Shown here: in pieces, positions 18,440 to 27,015 of the stretch
How the letters are laid out: each line of letters starts with the position of its first letter
How positions within the stretch are numbered: the first letter of the stretch is position 1
NCBI RefSeq assembly: GCF_022539405.1
Contig: NZ_CP054394.1
Coordinates: 994,501 to 1,058,500 of the forward strand
Length of the DNA: 64,000 nt
From: Natranaerofaba carboxydovora
GTDB taxonomy: Bacteria > Bacillota > Natranaerobiia > Natranaerobiales > Natranaerofabaceae
Direction: 5' to 3'
Made by a program: the position numbers and the translations under genes
Notes under the pieces: generated by a model
The model's input: only the letters and a program-made list of their open reading frames with translations
Told to the model about the DNA's origin: nothing
Databases searched by the model: none

Positions 18440-19246
18440 ATGAAACAACCTATCAAAAGATCAGAGCTTAGAATCACTCTCGGAAAATGCTATTATAAAT
18501 TTAAAAGATATTTACAATGGTGTTTTAGTGGTGAAAGATGGGCTAAAACCTATAATAATGAAGTCTTAAGCGAAAAGGTGTTTGAACATCAAACACCTTT
18601 ACTTCGAAAACTTAAAAATGTTGATATGTGGATGCAGTACAATAAAGTGGAAAATCTAAAGATTGCAACCCAAAAAATTAATAAAATTGTTATTAACCCC
18701 GGGGAAACTTTTTCTTTTTGGCGCTTGATAGGAAAACCGTCTAAAAGAAATGGTTATCGTACAGGTATGGTATTGTCTTATGGTCAAATTATTGAGGGAA
18801 TAGGGGGAGGACTATGTCAATTATCTAATTTAATTTACTGGATGACTCTTCATACTCCCTTGACCATTAAAGAAAGATATCGCCATACCTATGATGTTTT
18901 TCCTGATGCTAATAGAGTTTTGCCATTTGGAAGTGGTGCTACCTGTTCTTATAACTATATTGATCTGCAGATATGTAATGAAACAGATCAGTCATATCAA
19001 TTAATAGTTTATTTGACAGATGATTATTTAGTTGGAGAATGGAGGAGCGAAACTGAGCCGTGTCACTCTTATGAAGTATACGAAAAGGATCACTGGATTA
19101 CACACGAATACTGGGGTGGCTATGTAAGGCATAATATAATTCATAGGAAGGTTTACAATCTTCAAGGAGAATTAATTGACGATGAATATGTGACAGAAAA
19201 TCATGCAATTATGATGTATCAGCCATATTTGGAATCTGGTTATTGA
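18440..19246 (+). CDS. VanW-family protein (VanB-type VanW-like, no membrane anchor)
   Basis: 268 residues, with NPGETFSFWRLIGKPSKRNG and EGIGGGLCQLSNLIYWM marking the VanW domain. It lacks the membrane helix and N-terminal module of the other VanW protein at 8521 and resembles the stand-alone VanW of vancomycin-resistance clusters. No van ligase or regulator genes are nearby, so resistance is not implied. It starts 9 bp after the thiolase (AAGGAGGACTT). Its 3' end overlaps an M23-peptidase remnant on the other strand. Confidence 0.88.
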   Translation: MKQPIKRSELRITLGKCYYKFKRYLQWCFSGERWAKTYNNEVLSEKVFEHQTPLLRKLKNVDMWMQYNKVENLKIATQKINKIVINPGETFSFWRLIGKPSKRNGYRTGMVLSYGQIIEGIGGGLCQLSNLIYWMTLHTPLTIKERYRHTYDVFPDANRVLPFGSGATCSYNYIDLQICNETDQSYQLIVYLTDDYLVGEWRSETEPCHSYEVYEKDHWITHEYWGGYVRHNIIHRKVYNLQGELIDDEYVTENHAIMMYQPYLESGY

Positions 19247-19355
19247 ATAATTTGTTTGGGTCAACAGAGTTCCAGCTATCATCAACCTCATCGTATATCA
19301 ATATTTCAAAGTGTAGGTGGGGCCCTGTTGACCATCCTTTACTACCATCACTTCC
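19209..19355 (-). pseudogene. C-terminal remnant of an M23 (LytM-type) peptidase
   Basis: Reading the minus strand from 19355 gives SKGWSTGPHLHFEI, the HxH zinc/active-site motif of M23 peptidases, followed by the usual ending NSVDPNKLF and a stop at 19209-19211. A stop lies in frame at 19356-19358 and no start or upstream domain is present, so only about 48 codons survive. It overlaps the 3' end of the VanW gene by 38 bp. The rest was probably deleted by a rearrangement. Confidence 0.7.
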
Positions 19356-19458
19356 TTAAAGGTATAAAAACAAATTACCTGTTAATTTGTATTCTATAAA
19401 GTTTATTTTTAATGCATAAAAGTTTACAATTTATAAAAATGAACCAAGGAGGGTTATA

Positions 19459-20268
19459 ATGCCTTTTTTTGTTACGGATGATAGGGTGAGTATTTATTAT
19501 GAGGACAAAGGTGAGGGTAAGCCGGTGGTATTATTACATGGTTGGTCAGGAAGTAGGCTGCACTATGGATTTACAGCTCCAGCTTTAAGATCGAAATTTA
19601 GAGTTATCACATATGACCATAGGGGGCATGGAGCTTCAGATAGGCCAGAACAGGGTTTGACACTCAATAGATTTGCAAAAGATTTGGAACAGTTACTTGA
19701 TTATCTAGGGCTTTATGATGTAACAATGGTTGGATGGTCTATGGGGGCTCATGTTCTTTTTGAATATGTCAAAAACTTTGGGACAAAGCGGCTAGAAAAA
19801 GCTGTAGTAGTTGACATGTCTCCAAAATTGATTAATGATGATGAGTGGAAACTTGGTTTATATCACGGAAAATTTGATCATGATGATAACTTAAATGTCC
19901 TAAGTACAATGTGTGAAGATTGGGAAATATTTGCTGAAGAATTTCTTAAGAATGTGGCGCCTGGACTTAGTGAAGAAGAATTTAAAATTTCTTTGAAAGA
20001 GACAAGGACAAATACACCCCATGTTATGTATGCAATGTGGATTGCTATGACAAGTGCTGATTATAGAGATGATCTAGCAAAAATAGATGTTCCAACCCTT
20101 GTTATTTATGGTGATGAGAGTACTTTATACTCCAAAGAAACAGCAGAATATATAATTGAGAAGATTCCTAAAGCTAAGATTGATAAGTTTAAAAACTGTA
20201 CGCATATGCTAGTTTTAGAAGCCCCAGAAAAGTTTAATAAAACAATTGAAGAATTTGTTTTAGAATAA
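19459..20268 (+). CDS. Alpha/beta hydrolase
   Basis: A hydrolase-fold enzyme with oxyanion region LLHGWSGSR, nucleophile Ser in GWSMGAH, acid Asp in IYGDEST and catalytic His in CTHMLVLEAPE. The substrate is unknown; it resembles esterases and peroxidase-like hydrolases. 269 residues; ATG behind AAGGAGGGTTATA. It is a stand-alone gene followed by half of a palindromic repeat and a strong terminator. Confidence 0.88.
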   Translation: MPFFVTDDRVSIYYEDKGEGKPVVLLHGWSGSRLHYGFTAPALRSKFRVITYDHRGHGASDRPEQGLTLNRFAKDLEQLLDYLGLYDVTMVGWSMGAHVLFEYVKNFGTKRLEKAVVVDMSPKLINDDEWKLGLYHGKFDHDDNLNVLSTMCEDWEIFAEEFLKNVAPGLSEEEFKISLKETRTNTPHVMYAMWIAMTSADYRDDLAKIDVPTLVIYGDESTLYSKETAEYIIEKIPKAKIDKFKNCTHMLVLEAPEKFNKTIEEFVLE

Positions 20269-20270
20269 TG

Positions 20271-20300
20271 ATCCTACTGCAAAAAGTCTAGTCACATAAT
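20271..20300. repeat. Palindromic repeat, copy R5 (left half only)
   Basis: CCTACTGCAAAAAGTCTAG followed by TCACATAAT matches the left end of R2 and R3. No matching right end follows. It lies 2 bp after the hydrolase stop. Confidence 0.65.
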
Positions 20301-20311
20301 TATAGTTGAGT

Positions 20312-20367
20312 AAGTAAAGTTAAAAAAATAAGCTCACAGAAATGAGCTTATTTTTTTAACTTTACTT
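20312..20367. terminator. Long bidirectional terminator
   Basis: A perfect 25-bp stem from AAGTAAAGTTAAAAAA to its complement, closing on TAAGCTCA / TGAGCTTA with a 6-base loop. The A/T blocks within each arm supply a U-tract in both directions, so it serves the hydrolase (+) and the small membrane gene (-). Confidence 0.85.
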
Positions 20368-20560
20368 ATTTTTCATCGATATAATTTTCTACCTCATCAT
20401 CATCTTCTTTATCAACCAAAGTCCAATCAGGACACCCTGAAAGCTTTTCTCCTGGATTTTTTTCAGAGACGTTCTGACATGTGTTGAAGTGAAATTTTAA
20501 TCTAAGGACTAGGAAAATTATTATTACAAGTAAAGGAATAGCTAAAAATACTATATACAT
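20366..20560 (-). CDS. Small single-pass membrane protein, unknown
   Basis: 64 residues: a hydrophobic helix (about residues 2-20), a basic stretch, then a polar tail with two Cys (NTCQNV and SGCPDW) and an acidic end (KEDDDEVENYIDEK). No family is recognised. A good SD (AAGGAGGTGA, 20590-20599) lies 30 nt before the ATG, and the spacer contains a perfect hairpin (20568-20586). The strong SD and the shared terminator support it as a real gene. Confidence 0.55.
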   Translation of the reverse strand: MYIVFLAIPLLVIIIFLVLRLKFHFNTCQNVSEKNPGEKLSGCPDWTLVDKEDDDEVENYIDEK

Positions 20561-20599
20561 AATTATCCCTGATATATTATATCAGGTTTTCACCTCCTT

Positions 20600-20976
20600 G
20601 CTGAAATTAAATAAAAATATTACACCTCTTTTATAATATTACTTCAAAGTTGAATTGTCAATAAATAGTTGATTTATAAATCCATCTTGATTAAATTAAT
20701 ATTTGAATAATTAAAGAATAAAAAATTAAATAAAATTAATTTTAACTTATTGCATGATAAAAAAGCCATATGTTACTCTGTAGCCAGAATATAAGCCATA
20801 TAGAACTGTTGATAAAAAATAAACATGCATAGCTAGCGTATACGCTTATATACAATAGTATAAAAAATATTGCTATCAAATAACTAGGACTCCCTTATAA
20901 GAATTATAGATTTTTGATCAGGTAATAAATTAAATATTAAATATTATAAAAAATATAGCGAAAGGGGGAGTAAACA
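20600..20976. other. AT-rich intergenic region
   Basis: About 375 bp between divergent genes. It is very AT-rich and must hold promoters for both directions, but I see no ORF with a ribosome site, no repeat copy and no clear RNA fold. Confidence 0.5.
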
Positions 20977-21891
20977 ATGATGAATCAAAGACAGGGAATC
21001 ATTGTAACTTCAATTGCAGCAGCAGGTTTTGGATCTACTACAATATTTGCCCAACTAGCTTATAATTATGGTGCTAATGTAATTACACTACTAACTTTTC
21101 GTTTTGGTATTGCCGGTATTTTGTTTCTTCTGGCATTATACTTAACAAGAACTCCCTGGAATCTTAAATTAAATCAACTATTAAATTTAATAGGTCTTGG
21201 CGTTATAGGTTATGCCTTTTTTACCACTTTGTACTTTTATGGTGTCTCATTAATTCCTGCTTCTCTAGCGGGTTTTTTACTTTCTATTTATCCTATCGTG
21301 GTTTGTGTGGTTGCATATTTGCTTGGTGATGAGATAATGACTCCATCAAAAGTTTTTGCACTTTTGACATCAAAGGGCGGCTTATTATTTGTGCTTGGGC
21401 CGGCTTTTGAAGATGCAGATCCTATTGGAATAGTTGCAGTATTATTAGCTGCCGGTATGTATTCCTTATATATAGTGGGAAGTAATAGAATGTTAAAAAG
21501 CGTACATTGGCTGCCTGGTTCTGCAGTTATTACGATTTCTTCGGGTGTTAGTTATTTGACCGGTGGTCTAATAACAAATCAATTAAGTTTATCAATCAGC
21601 AGAGAAGTTATCTATAGTGGCATTGGCCTTGCTGTTTTATCCACATTTTTAGCAATAGGTGGTTTTTATCTTGGATTAAGTGTAATAGGACCTGCGAAGG
21701 CATCGATTGTAAGTACGTTAGAACCTGTAGTAACAGCATTTTTAGCTGCACTGATATTTAATGAAAGGCTGACAATAGGACAGTTTATCGGAGGAAGTTT
21801 TATAATACTTGCAATAATAATTCTACAGAGAGCAAGAGAAGAAAGACATCTAAAAAAGGACACACCTGCAACAAAAGGGCCATATAATTAA
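20977..21891 (+). CDS. EamA/DMT-family transporter
   Basis: Ten hydrophobic segments in two five-helix EamA repeats, ending with a short basic tail (QRAREERHLKK). The second repeat carries GPAKASIVSTLEPVVTAFLA, typical of the family. Such proteins export amino acids or other metabolites; the substrate here is unknown. 304 residues; the ATG follows AAAGGGGGAGTAAACA. A second ATG 3 bp later is also possible. Confidence 0.9.
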   Translation: MMNQRQGIIVTSIAAAGFGSTTIFAQLAYNYGANVITLLTFRFGIAGILFLLALYLTRTPWNLKLNQLLNLIGLGVIGYAFFTTLYFYGVSLIPASLAGFLLSIYPIVVCVVAYLLGDEIMTPSKVFALLTSKGGLLFVLGPAFEDADPIGIVAVLLAAGMYSLYIVGSNRMLKSVHWLPGSAVITISSGVSYLTGGLITNQLSLSISREVIYSGIGLAVLSTFLAIGGFYLGLSVIGPAKASIVSTLEPVVTAFLAALIFNERLTIGQFIGGSFIILAIIILQRAREERHLKKDTPATKGPYN

Positions 21892-21899
21892 TAAAGATA

Positions 21900-21943
21900 A
21901 AAAGTCAGCTTCCAAGCTTAAATTATGGGAGCTGACTTTAGTT
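21900..21943. terminator. Shared terminator between convergent genes
   Basis: AAAGTCAGCTTCC and GGGAGCTGACTTT form a 13-bp stem. Reading leftward on the minus strand the stem is followed by CTTTTTATCTTT, so it is best as the terminator of the 21965-22429 gene; it may also stop the EamA transcript. Confidence 0.65.
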
Positions 21944-21964
21944 TAAATTTAGTTTATATATTAT

Positions 21965-22429
21965 TTAATTATCAATATTTATAAGTTCTAGCTCTCTTAC
22001 AATTATATTTGTGGTTTTTTCTGCTATTTCCCCGGTAAAGGAAATACATTGTTCCATATGTTCCCCAGTAGAAAGATCCATATCTTTAGTGAGAATACGA
22101 CAGCAAAGATGTTTATGATTGTCTTTGAAGCTTTGCTGTAGTTCATTTGCTAGCTCAAGGGTTCTATTCACATTAGGATCACTTTTTTTTGTTCTACCAA
22201 AAAAATATCCAAGCATCATAACCCCGCCAGAGACAGCTCCACATACACATCTAGATGTTCCAATCCCTACAGGAAACCCGGACGCCATTGCAATCGCATC
22301 ATCAGCTAGATCAAGTTCAATGTTTTCTTTGATTGAGCACACTATTGCCTCCGAGCAATAAAATTCTCCATGCCTGTACATATTTTCAGCATCTTGTTTT
22401 ATCTTTTCGATACTTATTTCATGTTTCAT
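21965..22429 (-). CDS. C_GCAxxG_C_C-family cysteine-rich redox protein
   Basis: 154 residues with the spaced cysteines of this family: FYCSEAI, RCVCGAVSGGVMMLG, HLCCRIL and a final Cys (MEQCISF). These proteins are thought to be redox-active or metal-binding; the role is unknown. The minus-strand ATG follows AAGGAGGACTTCC. It is a single gene with its own terminator. Confidence 0.85.
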   Translation of the reverse strand: MKHEISIEKIKQDAENMYRHGEFYCSEAIVCSIKENIELDLADDAIAMASGFPVGIGTSRCVCGAVSGGVMMLGYFFGRTKKSDPNVNRTLELANELQQSFKDNHKHLCCRILTKDMDLSTGEHMEQCISFTGEIAEKTTNIIVRELELINIDN

Positions 22430-22651
22430 GGAAGTCCTCCTTAATTACTAGGATTTATTTTTAAAATAGTGTTATACTTTGTTTAGAGTAACACAATCTA
22501 TAAGGTTTGATAAATTTGATTTTTCGATGCAAATCTCTAAAAATATAATTATTATCTATAGAAAGATGCTTAGTAAAGGATAGCAACTTTTCCTTGTAGA
22601 ATATAATTTATAGAGGTAGAAAAATAAAACTATAGAGGTGAGAGCTAAAAC

Positions 22652-22972
22652 ATGAAACAACCAAGTGCAATATCTTTAGCTTTAGAATTTGTCAGGGTTT
22701 TGTTTATCTTTATATTGGGGATCTCGTTATTGTTTGCTTTGGAAACTTGGTTCTATAATTTGATTAATGTAAGTATTTCAGAATATGCTTGGATGCCTGG
22801 AACTGCTAATATATTACTAATCTTAGTTTTTTATAGGAATGTACTTCAATTTAGAGGTTGGTTCAAAAGTAAACAAAGCAAAAAACTAAGTAAGCTTCAC
22901 ACTAAAATTCTTTTGAGTATTGCTTTTGTACTGCTTATACTTCCTGTGGTCATTCACTATTCACCTTTATAA
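22652..22972 (+). CDS. Hypothetical three-helix membrane protein
   Basis: 106 residues with hydrophobic segments at about 10-30, 50-62 and 86-103 and a basic loop (KSKQSKKLSKLHTK) between the last two. No family recognised. The ATG follows AGAGGTGAGAGCTAAAAC. It lies 49 bp before the DUF418 gene and is probably co-transcribed with it. Confidence 0.65.
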   Translation: MKQPSAISLALEFVRVLFIFILGISLLFALETWFYNLINVSISEYAWMPGTANILLILVFYRNVLQFRGWFKSKQSKKLSKLHTKILLSIAFVLLILPVVIHYSPL

Positions 22973-23021
22973 ATGAGATACCACCTATAATATAGACATA
23001 TGAAAGTTAGGAGGTTCTTTA

Positions 23022-24275
23022 ATGAATAATAATAAGGTACTACACACTCCAATAAGTGAAAAGAAAAGGATTAAAGACATTGATATTATTAGAGGTTTTG
23101 CTTTGTTCGGGGTACTTTTAGTTAATGTTTTTTATTTTAACACAACTTTTACCGCAACACTTGTAGGTCAGGTTCCCCTGCTTAATCCACTAGAATTAAG
23201 TCCTGGCTTGGACCAGATTACAGCAACATTAGTTAGCTTTTTTGCAGAAGGGAAATTTTATACTATCTTTTCTTTTCTGTTTGGGCTTGGGTTTTACATT
23301 TTTATAAGTAGAGCCGAGGACAAAGGATTAGAGTCAAAGCCATTATTCAAAAGAAGGATGTTTTCGTTATTTATCTTTGGTCTATTGAATTTGATCTTAG
23401 TATGGTGGGGCGATATACTTCATGTTTACGCACTTGGTGGTTTTATACTTGTTTTATTTAAAGATAAGCCTGTGAAGGTTTTAAGACGCTGGGTACTAAT
23501 ACTACTTACATTTTCTATAATAGCTTCTTCCTTAATGTTTTCTGCTTCCCCTATGGCTTTTCAAGCAATGGACACTAGTAGTTATATGGTTTCTCCCCAA
23601 ATGGTGGAGCAATCTTTTGAAGTATTTAGAAATGGTAATTACCTGGAGATTATAGGCTTTAGAATTACAAATGAACTGCCATTTTTGCTGTTCTATTTTA
23701 TCTTTATAATCCCAAAAACCCTTGCAATGTTTTTGATTGGTATGATAGCTGGGAAGATGAATATTTTTGAAAATATTAAAGATAATTTAGCTTTAATAAA
23801 TAAAATCTGGAAAGTTACTGGAATAGTTGGGGGAGTCTCATTAATAGCTATGCTGTTATCAGGATATCCTGTTCTGGGTCTAAATGGGACGGGTCTATCT
23901 CCTGTTTATGCATTTTTCTTTGAAGTAGGCACTGTTTCTATATCACTATTTTATATAACTTCTTTGATTAAGCTTCTTAGAAAGAGTATGTTTGCCAAAG
24001 TCCTTTATCCTCTTCAATCAGTTGGTAGAATGGCACTTACAAATTATCTGGTTCAGTGCATAGTGTGCTCACTGGTGTTTTATGGGCACGGTTTAGGTTA
24101 TATAGGTAATATGAGTGTCTTTACAGGTGTTATTTTTACTATAGCTTTCTTTGTTCTTCAAATGGTCATAAGTAGTGTTTGGCTTAAGTATTACAAATTT
24201 GGTCCTTTTGAATGGATCTGGAGAAAATACACTTATGGTAAGGCGAAGGAGATAAAAAGTGGTTTGCAGGTATAG
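23022..24275 (+). CDS. DUF418 membrane protein (YeiB-like)
   Basis: 417 residues, polytopic. The N-terminus RIKDIDIIRGFALFGVLLVN is the hallmark of DUF418/YeiB proteins, and the C-terminal part has RMALTNYLVQCIVCSLVFYG and FGPFEWIWRKYTYGK. The fold is related to membrane acyltransferases; no substrate is known. The ATG follows TTAGGAGGTTCTTTA. Confidence 0.9.
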   Translation: MNNNKVLHTPISEKKRIKDIDIIRGFALFGVLLVNVFYFNTTFTATLVGQVPLLNPLELSPGLDQITATLVSFFAEGKFYTIFSFLFGLGFYIFISRAEDKGLESKPLFKRRMFSLFIFGLLNLILVWWGDILHVYALGGFILVLFKDKPVKVLRRWVLILLTFSIIASSLMFSASPMAFQAMDTSSYMVSPQMVEQSFEVFRNGNYLEIIGFRITNELPFLLFYFIFIIPKTLAMFLIGMIAGKMNIFENIKDNLALINKIWKVTGIVGGVSLIAMLLSGYPVLGLNGTGLSPVYAFFFEVGTVSISLFYITSLIKLLRKSMFAKVLYPLQSVGRMALTNYLVQCIVCSLVFYGHGLGYIGNMSVFTGVIFTIAFFVLQMVISSVWLKYYKFGPFEWIWRKYTYGKAKEIKSGLQV

Positions 24276-24331
24276 ATGACAATATCAAAGAATTAATAGT
24301 TATTAAGTGGATTAAGGAGGGAAGATTACTG

Positions 24332-25600
24332 ATGAGTAACAACAAACCTATGCACGCTATAGAAAAAATTCTTGCTAAACATGCTGGAAAAGAAACAGTA
24401 AGTACAGGTGAGATTATCAACTGTGAAGTTGATGTTGCAGAAGTAAATGATTTGTACTTACAGACAATAAGATCTTTTTACGAAATAGGTGGCAAAAAAG
24501 TTAAACACCCGGATAGAATTGCTTTTGTTATGGATCACTATGCTCCGGCTCCGACAATACAATCTGCAGACAACCAAAAAGCTATGAGAGAATTTGTTTG
24601 GGATCAGGATATAAAGCATTTATTTGAGATTAATGAGGGGGTTTGTCACCAGGTTTTGATTGAAGCAGGATTAATACAGCCTGGCAAAATTATAGTTGAG
24701 ACAGATTCCCATACTACTATAATGGGTGCTTTTGGTGCAGTTGGTACGGGTGTTGGGGCAACTGATATGGCAAGCATAATGCTTACTGGAGAGTTATGGT
24801 TTAGAGTACCGGAGATTATAAAGATAAACATAGATGGGAATTTAAAAGACGGTGTTATGGCAAAGGATATAATTTTAAATATACTCGGTGAGCTAAAACA
24901 AAATATAGCAGTTTACAAAGGGGTCGAATTTTCTGGGGAGGCTGTCAAATCATTAACTCTTGCCGAAAGAATGGTCCTTTGCAATATGGCTGTTGAGATG
25001 GGAGCTAAGACAAGCTATATTGAGCCCGATGAGAAAGTTTTTGACTATGTTAAATCAAAGACGGAAGAGCCTTTTACAGTGTTTGAGACAGATAGCGGTT
25101 ATGAATACAATGAAGAATACAACTTTAGCGTGGATGAGCTTACCCCACAAGCAGCATTTCCTGGCAGTATTGATGATGTTCACCCTATAAATAACTGCGA
25201 AGGGGAAAAGGTGGATCAAGTCCTTATCGGAACCTGCACAGGTGGGCGTGTAGAGGATTTTGAAATAGCAGCAAAAATTATAGGTGATAAGAAAATCGAT
25301 CCTAAATGTAGATTAGTTGCTGTGCCTGCTTCTAAAGGAGTTTTGTTGGAGATCACGAGAAAAGGAATTTTGGAAAAACTTACCGAGGCAGGTGCTGCTA
25401 TTGTTACACCTGGCTGTGGGCCGTGCCTTGGAGCCCATGAAGGAGTGTTAGCTCCTGGTGAAGTTTGTACATCAACAAGCAGTAGGAATTTCCCCGGTCG
25501 TATGGGAAGTAGAGATGCAAGGATTTATTCTGTTTCACCGGCAACAGCTGCAACAACTGCCCTTAACGGGAAGATAACAGACCCAAGAAATGTAATTTAA
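24332..25600 (+). CDS. Aconitase-superfamily hydro-lyase large subunit (LeuC/homoaconitase/dimethylmalate dehydratase type)
   Basis: 422 residues, the compact archaeal-type large subunit. [4Fe-4S] ligands lie in GTCTGGR and GCGPCLGAHEG; ETDSHTTIMGAFGAVGTGVG and SSRNFPGRMGS are substrate-loop motifs. The enzyme isomerises or (de)hydrates a 2-hydroxy di- or tricarboxylate. The neighbours include no leuA, leuB or lysine-pathway genes, so 3-isopropylmalate is not the obvious substrate; homoaconitate or 2,3-dimethylmalate are alternatives. It works with the small subunit at 25659. Confidence 0.88.
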   Translation: MSNNKPMHAIEKILAKHAGKETVSTGEIINCEVDVAEVNDLYLQTIRSFYEIGGKKVKHPDRIAFVMDHYAPAPTIQSADNQKAMREFVWDQDIKHLFEINEGVCHQVLIEAGLIQPGKIIVETDSHTTIMGAFGAVGTGVGATDMASIMLTGELWFRVPEIIKINIDGNLKDGVMAKDIILNILGELKQNIAVYKGVEFSGEAVKSLTLAERMVLCNMAVEMGAKTSYIEPDEKVFDYVKSKTEEPFTVFETDSGYEYNEEYNFSVDELTPQAAFPGSIDDVHPINNCEGEKVDQVLIGTCTGGRVEDFEIAAKIIGDKKIDPKCRLVAVPASKGVLLEITRKGILEKLTEAGAAIVTPGCGPCLGAHEGVLAPGEVCTSTSSRNFPGRMGSRDARIYSVSPATAATTALNGKITDPRNVI

Positions 25601-25613
25601 ACCTTATAATTAA

Positions 25614-25628
25614 TATTTGCACCAGAAG
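25614..25628. repeat. Palindromic repeat, copy R6 (right-end fragment)
   Basis: TTTGCACCAGAAGAA matches the right end of copy R4. It lies in the 58-bp gap between the two hydro-lyase subunit genes. It is short, so chance similarity is possible. Confidence 0.35.
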
Positions 25629-25658
25629 AATATTTTATTTACGAAAGGATGATAATTC

Positions 25659-26162
25659 ATGGAAGAAGTTATCCGCAGCAAAGCATATAAGTTTGGTGAT
25701 AACATAGATACTGACCAGATTTATCCAGGTCGTTATCTTGAGCTTACCGACGCAGAGGATGTGGCAGCTCATGCTATGGAAGGTGTAGACCCTGATTTTG
25801 TTTCCAGGTTTAAACCTGGTGGTATTATTGTAGCAGGAGAAAATTTTGGCTGTGGTTCAAGTAGAGAGCATGCTGCAATTACTTTAAAACATAGTGGCGT
25901 TAGCTTGATTATAGCAGAATCTGCGGCCAGAATTTTTTATAGAAACTGTATTAACCTTGGGATGCCTGTTATGATATGCAAAGGTATAAGTAAAGAAACA
26001 AATGAGGGCGATAAATTAGAAGTTAACATAACAGAAGGTAAAGTCAAAAATCTTACTCAAAATAAAGAACTGCAAGGTGAGCCTTTATCTGATTATGTTT
26101 TGAAAATTTTATCTAAAGGTGGTATAAAGCCACTTTTAAAAGAGCAGTACGGTGATGATTGA
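25659..26162 (+). CDS. Aconitase-superfamily hydro-lyase small subunit (LeuD-like)
   Basis: 167 residues, the swivel domain that completes the active site. The segment [16 protein letters not shown] contains the specificity loop YLEL, and [12 protein letters not shown] is the conserved core. In archaeal relatives this loop distinguishes isopropylmalate from homoaconitate enzymes; YLEL is neither of the forms I recall for those two, so the substrate is left open. The start follows GAAAGGATGATAATTC. Confidence 0.88.
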   Translation: MEEVIRSKAYKFGDNIDTDQIYPGRYLELTDAEDVAAHAMEGVDPDFVSRFKPGGIIVAGENFGCGSSREHAAITLKHSGVSLIIAESAARIFYRNCINLGMPVMICKGISKETNEGDKLEVNITEGKVKNLTQNKELQGEPLSDYVLKILSKGGIKPLLKEQYGDD

Positions 26163-26223
26163 ATTGCTAAACTAAGCCTTAGTTTGACCAGCTAATTGAG
26201 GAACTCTGGAGGTGCCATGTGAT

Positions 26224-27015
26224 TTGATAACAGATAAGCTGAATATTGAAGTAGATGGATTGAATATAGTCGGCTGGACGTACAAAAAAGAAGAAAAAGC
26301 TGCTTCAAATAAAAAAGATCCTCTTTTAATCATCTGTCACGGCATTCCTGGACAAAAAAAGCCAATATTTAATCAGGATAGTGAGGGTGATGGAGGTTAT
26401 CCTGCTTTAGCGAAGCAATGTGTAGAAGCTGGGTTTTCGGTTTTTCATTTTAACTTTCGAGGAACCGAGGAAAGTGAAGGAAATTTTGATCTAAAAGGTT
26501 GGGTAAGGGATTTGAGAGCAGTAATTGATTATCTTGACAATAGTTATCCCGGCGGAACTGGTGAAAACGGAGTTTATCTTTGGGGTTTTAGTGCAGGTGC
26601 GGCGGTCAGCTCATATATAGCCTCTGAAGATTCTAGAATAAAAGGGCTTGTCCTAGCTGCATGTCCTGCTGATTTTGAGGAACTTTTCTTAGAGTCTAAA
26701 TTAGATGATGTAATAAAAGAGTTTAGAGATAGAGGGATATTAAGGGATTTAGAATTTCCTTCTGATTCAAAGGGATGGCTACAAGATATTCATGACATAA
26801 AGCCAATTAAGTACATTGCTAAAGTTACCCCAACCCCTATACTTATAGTTCATGGCGACGAGGACGAGTTAATCTCCTACCAAAAAGCGTATGATATTTA
26901 CAAAAAAGCACTGGAACCTAAAGAAATCAAAATAATACCCGGTGCAAAACATCAGCTCAGAAAAGACGAAAGAGCAGTAAAAACTTGCATTGAATGGCTT
27001 AGTCAGATGGCTTAG
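26224..27015 (+). CDS. Alpha/beta hydrolase
   Basis: 263 residues. ICHGIPGQKK is the oxyanion region, WGFSAGAAVSS holds the nucleophile Ser, VHGDEDELI the Asp and GAKHQL the His. It resembles acyl-peptidase or esterase-type hydrolases; the substrate is unknown. TTG 26224 is chosen, as GTG 26212 overlaps the SD GGAGGTG. It lies 61 bp after the hydro-lyase small subunit and may share its transcript. Confidence 0.85.
   Translation: MITDKLNIEVDGLNIVGWTYKKEEKAASNKKDPLLIICHGIPGQKKPIFNQDSEGDGGYPALAKQCVEAGFSVFHFNFRGTEESEGNFDLKGWVRDLRAVIDYLDNSYPGGTGENGVYLWGFSAGAAVSSYIASEDSRIKGLVLAACPADFEELFLESKLDDVIKEFRDRGILRDLEFPSDSKGWLQDIHDIKPIKYIAKVTPTPILIVHGDEDELISYQKAYDIYKKALEPKEIKIIPGAKHQLRKDERAVKTCIEWLSQMA

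Noticed and set aside
18082-18477. 131-codon minus-strand ORF across the thiolase end
   Set aside because: It is antisense to the conserved thiolase C-terminus; no SD.
18440-19246. Vancomycin-resistance gene
   Set aside because: VanW domains occur widely without resistance; no vanH, vanA/B, vanX, vanR or vanS is present.
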